A stretch of DNA of 64,000 bases, taken from the NCBI GenBank assembly GCA_964654415.1, contig CAZZIP010000013.1:7930-71929 (forward strand), written 5' to 3'. The translations under genes were made by a program, and so were the position numbers. Shown here one piece after another: positions 35,279 through 43,384 of this stretch. The first letter of the stretch is position 1; the number at the start of each line of letters is the position of its first letter. Source of the stretch: Methylohalobius sp964654415 (GTDB taxonomy: Bacteria > Pseudomonadota > Gammaproteobacteria > Methylococcales > Methylothermaceae). The notes under the pieces were generated by a model. That model saw only the letters and a list, made by a program, of their open reading frames with translations. It was not told the origin of the DNA and ran no database searches.

Positions 35279-36292
35279 ATGGCAGAGCAACCCAAGCTCG
35301 GTTGGGGAATCTTAGGCGCATCGCGGATGGCGGCTACCATGTTGCCTTCGCTGATTCAGGCAACCAACGCTAGGCTGGTCGCCATCGCCAGCCGGCGCCC
35401 CGGGGCAGCGGCAGAGCTTCTGGCCAAATCCACCCCGCACTGCAGCAAAGTAAAGGCTTTTGACCATCCCGACCAGTTGCTTCAAGACCCCGAGGTGGAG
35501 GCAGTCTATCTGCCAATGGCCAATGAAGAACACGCTTCCTGGGCTTTAGCCTGCTTGGAACACGGCAAGCACGTCCTAGTAGAAAAGCCGCTGGCCCTCA
35601 GCGAGGCGGACATCGAAGCGATCAAGCGGGCCGCCCAAGCCAATCGAGTCAAAGTCATGGAAGGCTTCATGTACCGCTTCCACCCTCAGCACCAACGGGT
35701 TTTTGAGATCCTGCACTCTGGAACCATAGGCGAGGTTCGCACGGTGCGTACTTGTTTTTCTTTCCTAATGACCCCGCAGAGGCTGTATCGTATCTCGCGC
35801 CCAATCGAACAAGGCGGCGGGGCGCTGTGGGACATTGGCTGTTATGCCGTCCACTGCGCGCGCTGGTTCTTTGCTAACTCTCCCAAAGCGGTCTTTGCTC
35901 TGGCCAAGTTCAACGAGCACGGCGCCGATGTTTCCGACTGCGGGCTCCTCGATTTCGGCAACGGGCGCTACGCCAGCTTGGACTTTAGCTACGAGCGCGC
36001 CCGCCGGGCCGAGTACGAGATCATTGGCACTTTGGGAGGGATCAAATGCCACAACGTTTGGGCCAAACCTGGAGAGGTTCCAGTGATCTCCTGGTGGACC
36101 GAAGCAGGCCAACGAAGCGAAGAGCCGTTGCCATCAGCAGACCATTTTCGCCTAGAAATCGAGCATTTCTCCGCGTGTGTGCTCAACGACGAGCCACCTC
36201 GCTTGAGCCTGGAAGACGCAGAAATCAACTGCCGCGTACTGGTAGCGGCGATCGAGGCGATCCGGGAAAAGCAGCTGATAAGCTTGGGATAA
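35279..36292 (+). CDS. Gfo/Idh/MocA-family oxidoreductase
   Basis: The 337-residue product begins LGWGILGASRMA (dinucleotide-binding loop), has HVLVEKPLALSE near residue 98 (the EKP motif carrying the catalytic Lys) and a C-terminal beta-sheet domain with GGGALWDIGCYAVHCARWF near 180-198. Members reduce or oxidise sugars, inositols or trans-dihydrodiols; the substrate is not evident. TAGGAGG precedes the ATG. It is 3 bp from a hairpin that works as a terminator for the opposite-strand tRNA-Pro gene and possibly also for this gene. Confidence 0.9.
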   Translation: MAEQPKLGWGILGASRMAATMLPSLIQATNARLVAIASRRPGAAAELLAKSTPHCSKVKAFDHPDQLLQDPEVEAVYLPMANEEHASWALACLEHGKHVLVEKPLALSEADIEAIKRAAQANRVKVMEGFMYRFHPQHQRVFEILHSGTIGEVRTVRTCFSFLMTPQRLYRISRPIEQGGGALWDIGCYAVHCARWFFANSPKAVFALAKFNEHGADVSDCGLLDFGNGRYASLDFSYERARRAEYEIIGTLGGIKCHNVWAKPGEVPVISWWTEAGQRSEEPLPSADHFRLEIEHFSACVLNDEPPRLSLEDAEINCRVLVAAIEAIREKQLISLG

Positions 36293-36320
36293 AAAAGGCG
36301 AGGTAATCCTCGCCTTCATT
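36291..36320 (-). terminator. Intrinsic terminator after tRNA-Pro
   Basis: On the minus strand AAGGCGAGG, a 4-nt loop and CCTCGCCTT form a 9-bp stem (36295-36316) followed by a T-run. It directly follows tRNA-Pro. On the plus strand it has no T-run, so it is a weaker stop for the Gfo/Idh gene. Confidence 0.85.
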
Positions 36321-36397
36321 TGGTCGGGACGGCGGGATTTGAACCCACGACCCCCACCACCCCAAGGTGGTGCGCTACCAGGCTGCGCTACGCCCCG
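36321..36397 (-). tRNA. tRNA-Pro (anticodon GGG)
   Basis: A 77-nt cloverleaf: acceptor CGGGGCG/CGTCCCG (with one G-T pair), D arm GCGCAGCCTGGTAGCGC, anticodon stem CCACC/GGTGG around loop TTGGGGT (GGG), T arm GTGGG TTCAAAT CCCGC, and an encoded CCA end. It is placed between ihfA and the Gfo/Idh gene, with its own promoter and terminator. Confidence 0.97.
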
Positions 36398-36408
36398 ATT
36401 GCCGCTCA

Positions 36409-36436
36409 ATTATACTATAAATCAATCCGATTCCAA
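36409..36436 (-). promoter_or_regulatory. Promoter of tRNA-Pro
   Basis: On the minus strand TTGGAA (36431-36436) and a perfect TATAAT (36409-36414) are separated by 16 bp. Transcription would start about 5 nt before the tRNA. The -35 box lies inside the last codons of ihfA. Confidence 0.65.
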
Positions 36437-36739
36437 CGGCTGCGCCTTCCCTGCAGAGTCCACATCGATCCGGCCTTTCAGTTTCTGCCCAGCCCTGAAT
36501 GTCACGACCCGGCGGGCAGTCACCGGAATTTCCTCGCCAGTTTTAGGATTGCGGCCGGGACGCTCGCGTTTGTCGCGCAGGTCGAAACTTCCAAATCCCG
36601 ACAACTTGACCGCCTTGCCTCGCTCTAAGGCGTGCTTGATCTCTTCGAAAAACATGTCCACCAACTCCTTGGCGTCCTTGCGGTTTAAGCCGATGTCCGC
36701 ATATAGTTTTTCCACGATGTCGGCTTTAGTCAGCGTCAT
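36422..36739 (-). CDS. ihfA: Integration host factor alpha subunit
   Basis: IhfA pairs with IhfB to bend DNA at specific sites. The 105-residue product matches the HU/IHF fold: MTLTKADIVEKLYADIGL, DMFFEEIKHALERG.AVKLSGFGSF, and the beta-arm RPGRNPKTGEEIPV with the intercalating Pro. ATG 36739 fits the family N-terminus; an in-frame GTG at 36745 overlaps the pheT stop and would add two residues. It follows pheT as in E. coli; ihfB is not in the window. Confidence 0.96.
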   Translation of the reverse strand: MTLTKADIVEKLYADIGLNRKDAKELVDMFFEEIKHALERGKAVKLSGFGSFDLRDKRERPGRNPKTGEEIPVTARRVVTFRAGQKLKGRIDVDSAGKAQPLESD

Positions 36740-36741
36740 CC

Positions 36742-39135
36742 TCACCCCCTCAATTTGGCCTGGAATTTATCCACCAAGTTTTGCAGAACTTGTGCTATGA
36801 GCGCATCGACCTCAGCGTCAGTCAAAGTCCGCTCGGGATGCTGCAGAACAATCCCTAGCCCCAAACTCTTCTCATCTTCGGCCAGCCCTTTCCCTTGCCA
36901 GACATCGAACAATATCACCTCTGTCAGGAGGTTGGGTAGAGTCTGGGAGACAGCCTCCAACACCTCCTGGGCGCTGACTTGTTTGCGCACTACTAAAGCC
37001 AGATCTCGGCGGATAGAAGGATATTTAGACAACGGCCTAAATTTTGGAATTCTTTTATCCTCCAAAATAGCCAGGTTCAGTTCAAATAGAAACACATTCT
37101 GATCGAGGCCCAATTCGTCCCCCAGGCTTGGATGAAGCATTCCCAGCCAACCCTGGCGCTGTCCGCTGGACCGGTCGATGAGCACAGCCGCCTGCCCCGG
37201 ATGAAGAGCCGGATGTTCGGCGGCGGCGAAGCGATAATCTCGTTCTCTGCCGGTAAGACGCAACAAAGCTTCCACATCGGCCTTGAGGTCGTAAAAGTCC
37301 ACTGCCCGCCGCTCTCCAGCCCACTGCTCGGGAAAAACCAAGCCGGTGGCCAGTCCAGCCAGCCTTGGTTCCTGACGAATCTGGCCTGCCTCTCGCCAGA
37401 AGCTAAGGCCGACCTCGAACAACCTGACCCTGGACCGCTGCCGGTTGAGATTGTGGCGAGCCGCGTGCAACAGTCCGGTCCATAAGGTAGTGCGCATCAC
37501 CCCCATCTCCTTTGAGATGGGGTTGAGCAAGGTTACCGGATCGAGATGCGGGGTCAATCTGGCTTGGAGGTTGGGATCCACGAAACTGTAGGTAATTGCT
37601 TCCTGATAATCCCGGTCGGCGAGCGCGTCTTGAATCCTAGCCAAAGGCAATCGACCTTCCGGCGATGGCTGCATATGGTCGGGCAGTGCGGGGGTACGAA
37701 CGGGTAACCGCTCATAACCGTACACCCGAGCCAACTCCTCAATCAAATCCGCTTCGATGGAGACATCAAAACGGAAGCTCGGAGGTGTCACCTGCCATTC
37801 ACCAGCGGCTACAGGTTCTACCTGCATCCCCAAGCGGCCCAAGATATCCTCGATTTCGCGAGCTTCTAGACTTGCGCCGAGAATAGAAGCTACCCGCCCT
37901 TGGCGCAACCGGATCGGAAAGCGCATGGGAAGAAAGACTTCTGAGGAGACTTCAGTAACCGGCCCTGGCATCCCCCCGGCGATTTCGACCAACAATCGGG
38001 TCGCACGCTGCAACGCCCTAGACTGCATGGCCGGATCCACCCCACGCTCGAAGCGGTGAGAAGAATCGGTATGCAGGCCATAACGGCGCGCTCGTCCGGC
38101 GATGGCATCCGGAGCAAAGAAAGCGCATTCGAGGAAAATATCCAAAGTGGCGCTGCTGACTGCCGAATCCTGTCCCCCCATGATCCCAGCCAGAGCCAGG
38201 GGAGCCTCGGCGTCGGCGATCACCAGGCTATCGTCGGTCAACTCGATCTGCTGACCGTTCAGCAGGATCAGCTTTTCACAGGGGCGGGCCATACGCACCT
38301 GGATTCCCCCCCTGATGCGCTTAGCATCGAAAGCGTGGAGAGGCTGGCCAAGTTCCAGCAGCACGTAATTGGTGACGTCTACCACCGGACCGAGGCTTCG
38401 GATACCGCTGCGACGCAACCGCTCCTTCATCCACAAAGGGGTAGTCGCCGCGATATTTATTCCCCGAATCAGCCTACCAAGATAGCGGGGACAAGCCCTG
38501 CGGGCTTCAGCGGCCACTTGGATCGGCAACCTATCGTCGCACGCCGGCGCTACCGGCTCCACTGTCATAGGCTGCCAATCGATTCGATTAAGCAACGCCA
38601 CTTCCCGCGCGATCCCTTCCACGCTCAGGCAATCGGCACGGTTAGGCGTCAGGTCCACCTCAATCACCGCATCATCCAGCTTGAGCCAGGAACGGATGTC
38701 CTCTCCCAGCGGGGCGTCCTGCGGCAACTCCCATAAACCTTCGTCTGCCTCGGAAATCCCAAGCTCCCTGGCCGAGCACAGCATACCCAAGGACTCTACC
38801 CCATAAAGCCGGGACGATTTGATTTTGCGTCCTCCAGGAAGCTCGGCGCCAACCAGCGCCAGGGGGGCTTTCAGACCTACGCGAACGTTCGGGGCACCGC
38901 AAACGATTTGGAGAGTTTCCGCATCGCCCGTTTTGACTTGGCACACCTTAAGCTTACTTGCTTCGGGATGGGGCAAAACCTCGATCACCTCGGCGACTAC
39001 CACTCCGGAGAACATCGGGGCAGCCGTGCTCACATTGTCGACTTCCAAGCCCGCCATGGTCAATTGCTCGACCAAGCGCGCAGTGGTTATCGGCGGATTG
39101 ACGTGCTCTCTAAGCCAAGCTTCGCTAAAGCGCAT
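36742..39135 (-). CDS. pheT: Phenylalanyl-tRNA synthetase beta subunit
   Basis: PheT is the large subunit of the PheRS tetramer, needed for tRNA binding and editing. The 797-residue product has the usual length. Visible parts are the N-terminal tRNA-binding domain (residues 40-150, with LPHPEASKLKVCQV), the B3/B4 editing region, a B5 domain and the C-terminal anticodon-binding domain (KYPSIRRDLALVV near 703). It starts 8 bp after pheS and ends overlapping the alternative ihfA start. Confidence 0.97.
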   Translation of the reverse strand: MRFSEAWLREHVNPPITTARLVEQLTMAGLEVDNVSTAAPMFSGVVVAEVIEVLPHPEASKLKVCQVKTGDAETLQIVCGAPNVRVGLKAPLALVGAELPGGRKIKSSRLYGVESLGMLCSARELGISEADEGLWELPQDAPLGEDIRSWLKLDDAVIEVDLTPNRADCLSVEGIAREVALLNRIDWQPMTVEPVAPACDDRLPIQVAAEARRACPRYLGRLIRGINIAATTPLWMKERLRRSGIRSLGPVVDVTNYVLLELGQPLHAFDAKRIRGGIQVRMARPCEKLILLNGQQIELTDDSLVIADAEAPLALAGIMGGQDSAVSSATLDIFLECAFFAPDAIAGRARRYGLHTDSSHRFERGVDPAMQSRALQRATRLLVEIAGGMPGPVTEVSSEVFLPMRFPIRLRQGRVASILGASLEAREIEDILGRLGMQVEPVAAGEWQVTPPSFRFDVSIEADLIEELARVYGYERLPVRTPALPDHMQPSPEGRLPLARIQDALADRDYQEAITYSFVDPNLQARLTPHLDPVTLLNPISKEMGVMRTTLWTGLLHAARHNLNRQRSRVRLFEVGLSFWREAGQIRQEPRLAGLATGLVFPEQWAGERRAVDFYDLKADVEALLRLTGRERDYRFAAAEHPALHPGQAAVLIDRSSGQRQGWLGMLHPSLGDELGLDQNVFLFELNLAILEDKRIPKFRPLSKYPSIRRDLALVVRKQVSAQEVLEAVSQTLPNLLTEVILFDVWQGKGLAEDEKSLGLGIVLQHPERTLTDAEVDALIAQVLQNLVDKFQAKLRG

Positions 39136-39143
39136 CAGGGGGG

Positions 39144-40166
39144 TTAGTGGAATTGTTCCAGAAAGCGCAGGTCATTTTCGAAGAACAAACGCAGGTCATT
39201 GATGCCGTACCTTAGCATGGCCAGCCGCTCGACTCCAAGCCCGAAGGCGAAACCGGTAAAGCCTTCCGGATCGATCCCGACGGCTTCAAATACCTTGGGA
39301 TGGATCATACCGCAACCCATCACCTCCAACCAGCCGCTTTGGCTGCAGACCCGGCAGCCTGCACCTAGGCACATGACGCAACCGATGTCCACCTCGGCCG
39401 AAGGCTCGGTGAACGGAAAATAAGAAGGCCGAAAGCGCACTCTCACGTCCTGCTCGAAAAAAGCGCGCAGGAATTCATCCAATACGCCGCGCAGATCAGC
39501 GAAGCTGACCCCTCGATCGACCAGGAAGCCCTCCACTTGATGGAACATAGGGGTGTGGGTTAAATCCGAGTCACAGCGATATACCCGCCCCGGGGCGATG
39601 ATTTTGAAAGGCGGTTGACCTTGTTCCATCACCCGGATCTGGACCGGAGAAGTATGAGTACGCAGCAGGGTATCCTGGTCGATGTAAAAGGTATCGTGCA
39701 TCGCCCGCGCGGGATGCTGGGCAGGGATATTGAGGGCTTCGAAATTGTGATAGTCGTCCTCGATTTCCGGGCCTTGGGCTATCTGAAACCCGACGCTGGC
39801 AAAGATTCGCTCGATCCGACGCAGCGTCAGGGTTACCGGATGCAAGCCGGCCACGCCCTGACCTCGACCGGGCAAAGTCACATCCAGCGCCTCGGCTTTC
39901 AGCCGGCTCTCCAGTTCAGCCTTCTGGAGCGTCTCACGGCGGGCCTCTAAGAGCTGCTGAAATGTCTGGCGCGCCTCATTGATGACTTTACCGACCGCCG
40001 GCCGCTCCTCCGGCGGCAGCCGGCCGAGTTCGCTCATGCGCTGGGTGAACAGTCCCTTCTTGCCCAGGTAGCGTACCCGAACCTGATCTAGCGCGATCAA
40101 GTCCTCGGCTGCAGCCAATTCTCGCTCGGCTTGCAGGAGTAAACCTTCTACCGATTCGGACACCAA
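39144..40166 (-). CDS. pheS: Phenylalanyl-tRNA synthetase alpha subunit (TTG or GTG start)
   Basis: PheS carries the catalytic site of PheRS. The 340-residue product has the N-terminal coiled coil (residues 1-90), PGRGQGVAGLHPVT, the class II motifs GPEIEDDYHNFEALNIP and RFRPSYFPFTEPSAEVD, and GFAFGLGVERLAMLRYG at the C-terminus. A CVMC...CRVC cluster near residues 260-275 looks like the optional zinc ribbon of many bacterial PheS. No ATG is available near the N-terminus: TTG 40166 or GTG 40163 must be used, without a visible Shine-Dalgarno, so coupling to rplT (3 bp upstream) is likely. Confidence 0.95.
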   Translation of the reverse strand: MVSESVEGLLLQAERELAAAEDLIALDQVRVRYLGKKGLFTQRMSELGRLPPEERPAVGKVINEARQTFQQLLEARRETLQKAELESRLKAEALDVTLPGRGQGVAGLHPVTLTLRRIERIFASVGFQIAQGPEIEDDYHNFEALNIPAQHPARAMHDTFYIDQDTLLRTHTSPVQIRVMEQGQPPFKIIAPGRVYRCDSDLTHTPMFHQVEGFLVDRGVSFADLRGVLDEFLRAFFEQDVRVRFRPSYFPFTEPSAEVDIGCVMCLGAGCRVCSQSGWLEVMGCGMIHPKVFEAVGIDPEGFTGFAFGLGVERLAMLRYGINDLRLFFENDLRFLEQFH

Positions 40167-40169
40167 AAC

Positions 40170-40517
40170 TCAACTCTGGGCAAGTCGCGCCAGTTCAGCG
40201 AAGGCTTCTTTGTCATGCACGGCTATATCGGCCAGCACTTTGCGGTCGATATCGATGGAAGCCTGCTTGAGGCCGCTGATCAAGCGACTGTATGACAAGC
40301 CGTGCTCACGCGCTGCGGCATTGATCCGGGCGATCCACAGGGCGCGAAATTCACGCTTGCGCTGTTTACGATCTCGATACGCATACTGGCTGGCTTTGAT
40401 GACCGCTTGCTTGGCGACTCGGAACACTCGGCTACGCGCACCGTAATATCCCTTAGCCGCTTTAAGAATTTTTTTATGGCGACTGCGCGCCACAACTCCC
40501 CGTTTGACTCTTGGCAT
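40170..40517 (-). CDS. rplT: 50S ribosomal protein L20
   Basis: L20 is an assembly protein of the large subunit. The 115-residue product has the highly basic N-terminus PRVKRGVVARSRHKKILK and the globular C-terminal part from about residue 60 (NAAAREHGLSYSRLISGL). In E. coli L20 represses translation of rpmI-rplT by binding its own mRNA; the gene order infC-rpmI-rplT is conserved here, but I did not identify the RNA target structure. Confidence 0.97.
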   Translation of the reverse strand: MPRVKRGVVARSRHKKILKAAKGYYGARSRVFRVAKQAVIKASQYAYRDRKQRKREFRALWIARINAAAREHGLSYSRLISGLKQASIDIDRKVLADIAVHDKEAFAELARLAQS

Positions 40518-40532
40518 AAGATCCTCTTTAAA

Positions 40533-40730
40533 CTAGGCGTAGGGCAGAAGTTGCTTGGCTTCCCGCACGTCGGAAGCACTCAAGTAAGCAGCGTGGCGCA
40601 GATGGCGTTTTTGCTTGGTGGTCTTTTTGGTCAAAATATGGTTGCGGTAAGCAGACCGGTGCTTGAACCGTCCTGAAGCCGTCACGCTAAACCGCTTGGC
40701 CGCACCGCGATTGGTTTTTAGCTTTGGCAT
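40533..40730 (-). CDS. rpmI: 50S ribosomal protein L35
   Basis: L35 is a small basic protein of the large subunit. The 65-residue product is normal in length: PKLKTNRGAAKRF, FKHRSAYRNHILTKKTTKQK and LRHAAYLSASD are all family features. AAGGAG lies upstream of the ATG. The gene sits between infC and rplT, 15 bp before rplT, in the standard order. Confidence 0.97.
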   Translation of the reverse strand: MPKLKTNRGAAKRFSVTASGRFKHRSAYRNHILTKKTTKQKRHLRHAAYLSASDVREAKQLLPYA

Positions 40731-40754
40731 CGTTTGCTCCTTGAAAAGAAACTT

Positions 40755-41273
40755 TTACTTTTTTTTCGGGGCCAGTACCATGACCAGCTGCCGCCCTTCC
40801 ATCTTAGGAGTCTGCTCGACTATTGCGTAGTCGCTTAAATCTTTCTCTATGCGTTCGAGCAACTCCATCCCTAGCTCCGCGTGAGCTACTTCCCGTCCCC
40901 GGAAACGCACCGTCACCTTGGCTTTGTCGCCGTCTTCCAGGAAACGAATGAGACTTCGCAGTTTAATTTGATAATCGCTCTCACCGGTACCCGGACGCAG
41001 TTTGATTTCCTTGACTTGGATCTGTTTCTGTTTTTTCTTGGCCGCCTGAAGCTTCTTGCTCTGCTCAAAGCGGAATTTGCCATAATCCATCACCCGGCAT
41101 ACCGGAGGCTCCGCCTGGGGTGCAATCTCTACGAGGTCAAGACCTGCTTGCTCGGCAATCCGCTTAGCCTCCAGCAAGGATACGATGCCGATTTGCTCAC
41201 CATTGGCACCGATCAGCCGGACCTTTGGCGCCTTGATCTCGTCGTTGCGCCGGACTTCTGTTTTCGCAGTGAT
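40755..41273 (-). CDS. infC: Translation initiation factor IF-3 with an apparent AUC start
   Basis: IF3 controls start-codon selection and ribosome splitting. Reading back from the obvious core (LDLVEIAPQAEPPVCRVMDY) the frame gives TAKTEVRRNDEIKAPKVRLI, the normal IF3 N-terminus, then a stop. No ATG, GTG or TTG occurs in that segment; the first TTG is 34 codons in and would delete the N domain. The codon at the right place is ATC (41271-41273), 8 nt after AAGGAG (41282-41287). The product would be 172 residues. E. coli infC starts with AUU and is autoregulated because IF3 rejects such codons; the same logic is inferred here. It follows thrS by 28 bp. Confidence 0.9.
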   Translation of the reverse strand: MTAKTEVRRNDEIKAPKVRLIGANGEQIGIVSLLEAKRIAEQAGLDLVEIAPQAEPPVCRVMDYGKFRFEQSKKLQAAKKKQKQIQVKEIKLRPGTGESDYQIKLRSLIRFLEDGDKAKVTVRFRGREVAHAELGMELLERIEKDLSDYAIVEQTPKMEGRQLVMVLAPKKK

Positions 41274-41301
41274 ACTGTTATCTCCTTAAATATGGTTACA
41301 A

Positions 41302-43218
41302 CTAGACTGCAGACCGTTTTGCCGCTACCTGCTCCCCAAACCACTCCAGCATAGCTTCTAAGGACATCACGCCTAAGTTTTTGCCTTGCTGGGTTCGTAC
41401 CGCTACTTGGCGGCTGAGCATTTCCTTATCTCCGACGATTAACAGGTAAGGCACGCGCTGCATAGAGTGCTCGCGGATTTTATAGCTGATTTTCTCGTTT
41501 CTCAAGTCCGCTTCCACCCGAAACCCTCGCGCCAGCATGGCGTCCTGGACTTCCTTGGCGTAATCGCGCTGATGGTCGGTGATGTTGAGTACCACGGCTT
41601 GGACCGGCGCTAACCACAACGGAAGCAACCCCGCATAGTGTTCAAGCAAAATGCCGATGAAGCGTTCGAGCGATCCCAAAATCGCCCGATGCAACATGAC
41701 CGGTGTCTGACGCGAGCCGTCTTCAGCTACGTAGCTCGCCCCTAAGCGTTCAGGCATAGAGAAATCGATCTGGATAGTGCCAAGCTGCCAAACGCGACCT
41801 AAACAATCCTTTAAGGCAAACTCTATTTTGGGGCCATAGAACGCCCCTTCCCCTGCCTGCAATTGCCAAGCCAGACCTTTGCGCGCAAGCGCTTCCTCTA
41901 AGGCTTTCTCGGCCTTGTCCCACATCTCCTCGCTGCCGACCCGATTTTCCGGGCGGGTGGAAAGCTTCACTTGGACGTTGTCGAAGCCAAAATCGCGATA
42001 GACCTCAAACAGAAGGTCGATGAACGCCGAAACTTCGTCCTGAATCTGGGCTTCGGTGCAAAAAATATGGGCGTCGTCCTGGACAAAGCCTCGTACCCTA
42101 AGCAAGCCATGCAGGGTGCCAGAAGGCTCGTTGCGGTGGCAGGAACCAAATTCCGCCAGCCTAAGTGGTAGATCGCGATAGCTTTTTAATCCCTGGTTGT
42201 AAATTTGGACGTGGCAAGGGCAGTTCATCGGTTTGATCGCGTAATCGCGGTTCTCCGCCCGGGTGGTGAAGATCAAATCGCCGAACTTGTCCCAGTGCCC
42301 AGACTTCTCCCACAGGCTGCGCTCCACGATCTGCGGCGTCCTGACTTCCTGGTAACCGCGCTCTTGCAGCTTGCTGCGGATGTACTGCTCGATGACCTGG
42401 TAGATGCGCCATCCCTTGGGGTGCCAAAACACCATGCCAGGGGCTTCTTCCTGCAGATGAAACAGGTCAAGCTGTTTGCCCAGCCGGCGATGATCGCGCT
42501 TTTCGGCTTCCTCCAAGCGCTTGAGATACGCTTCAAGCTGCTCCTGATCGGCCCAAGCGGTACCATAAATGCGTTGCAGCATCTCGTTGCGCGCATCCCC
42601 ACGCCAGTAGGCGCCGGCCACCTTGGTGAGCTTGAAGGCTTTGAGCTTCCCGGTATCGGGTACGTGTGGGCCGCGGCACAGATCGGTAAAACTGCCCTGG
42701 GTATAGAGGGATATCTCCTCGCCTTCTGGAATTTCCTCAATGATCTTCGCTTTATATTCTTCGCCCTGACGGCGGAAAAATTCGATCGCCTCCTGCCTGG
42801 ACACAACCTTGCGCTCGATCGGCAAAGCGGCCTTGGCCAATTCCCGCATTTTCTGCTCGATTTTTTCCAGGTCTTCGGTAGTAAAAGGGCGTTCGAAGGC
42901 AAAATCGTAATAGAAGCCGTCCTCGATCACCGGCCCTATGGTCACCTGAGCTTTGGGGTATAGTTCCTTGACCGCTTGTGCCAGAAGGTGTGCGGTGGAA
43001 TGGCGGATGACTTCCAAGCCCGCATCGTCCTGCGGGGTAATGATCTCCACCGCAGCGTCGCGCTCGATGAGGAAACTCAAATCCACGAGCCGACCGTCCA
43101 CCCTGCCGGCCACCGCCGCCTTGGCAAGGCCTGGGCCTATGGCCTCGGCGACCTGCCGGACCGTCACCGGGCGATCGAAAATTAATTGTTTTCCGTCTGG
43201 AAGCGTGATCGTCGGCAT
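41302..43218 (-). CDS. thrS: Threonyl-tRNA synthetase
   Basis: ThrS charges tRNA-Thr and edits serine. The 638-residue product has a TGS domain (1-60, PTITLPDGKQLIFDRPVTV), the editing domain (HSTAHLLAQAVKELYP near 74 and the metal-site C and H near 180-186), the class II core with zinc ligand in NCPCH near 333, and a C-terminal anticodon domain. The frame is open through tRNA-Val to 43308, but the start is ATG 43218. There is no recognisable Shine-Dalgarno; a T-rich tract and a hairpin lie immediately upstream. In E. coli ThrS represses its own translation through its leader. Confidence 0.96.
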   Translation of the reverse strand: MPTITLPDGKQLIFDRPVTVRQVAEAIGPGLAKAAVAGRVDGRLVDLSFLIERDAAVEIITPQDDAGLEVIRHSTAHLLAQAVKELYPKAQVTIGPVIEDGFYYDFAFERPFTTEDLEKIEQKMRELAKAALPIERKVVSRQEAIEFFRRQGEEYKAKIIEEIPEGEEISLYTQGSFTDLCRGPHVPDTGKLKAFKLTKVAGAYWRGDARNEMLQRIYGTAWADQEQLEAYLKRLEEAEKRDHRRLGKQLDLFHLQEEAPGMVFWHPKGWRIYQVIEQYIRSKLQERGYQEVRTPQIVERSLWEKSGHWDKFGDLIFTTRAENRDYAIKPMNCPCHVQIYNQGLKSYRDLPLRLAEFGSCHRNEPSGTLHGLLRVRGFVQDDAHIFCTEAQIQDEVSAFIDLLFEVYRDFGFDNVQVKLSTRPENRVGSEEMWDKAEKALEEALARKGLAWQLQAGEGAFYGPKIEFALKDCLGRVWQLGTIQIDFSMPERLGASYVAEDGSRQTPVMLHRAILGSLERFIGILLEHYAGLLPLWLAPVQAVVLNITDHQRDYAKEVQDAMLARGFRVEADLRNEKISYKIREHSMQRVPYLLIVGDKEMLSRQVAVRTQQGKNLGVMSLEAMLEWFGEQVAAKRSAV

Positions 43219-43220
43219 AA

Positions 43221-43257
43221 AAACCAAAACAAAAAGCACCGCTTTTTGCGATGCTTT
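43221..43257 (-). terminator. Terminator-like hairpin between tRNA-Val and thrS
   Basis: On the minus strand AAAGCATCGC, loop AAAAA and GCGGTGCTTT form a 10-bp stem (43233-43257, one T-G pair), followed by a T-rich tract that reaches 3 nt from the thrS ATG. It should end the tRNA-Val transcript. Because no room is left for another promoter, it may also control read-through into thrS. Confidence 0.75.
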
Positions 43258-43263
43258 AATTAC

Positions 43264-43340
43264 TGGTAGGCGCGATTGGATTCGAACCAACGACCCCCAC
43301 CATGTCAAGGTGGTGCTCTGACCAACTGAGCTACGCGCCT
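43264..43340 (-). tRNA. tRNA-Val (anticodon GAC)
   Basis: A 77-nt cloverleaf: acceptor AGGCGCG/CGCGCCT, D arm GCTCAGTTGGTCAGAGC, anticodon stem CCACC/GGTGG around loop TTGACAT (GAC), T arm GTTGG TTCGAAT CCAAT, discriminator A and encoded CCA. It is upstream of thrS in the same direction and has a strong promoter. Confidence 0.97.
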
Positions 43341-43353
43341 TTCAAAAATTGCC

Positions 43354-43381
43354 ATTATAAAGCAAAAAAGCTTGCTGTAAA
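43354..43381 (-). promoter_or_regulatory. Strong promoter of tRNA-Val
   Basis: On the minus strand TTTACA (43376-43381) and TATAAT (43354-43359) are separated by 16 bp. Transcription would begin about 7 nt upstream of the tRNA. It is the only clear promoter upstream of thrS and the operon that follows. Confidence 0.7.
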
Positions 43382-43384
43382 GCG

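Noticed and set aside
38056..38736. Plus-strand open frame opposite pheT
   Set aside because: pheT is intact on the other strand; this frame has no ribosome site or family similarity.
41142..41177. TTG start of infC giving a 140-residue protein
   Set aside because: It would delete the conserved IF3 N-terminal region, which is encoded upstream in the same frame.
42205..42963. Plus-strand open frame opposite thrS
   Set aside because: Shadow of thrS; composition and position give no support.
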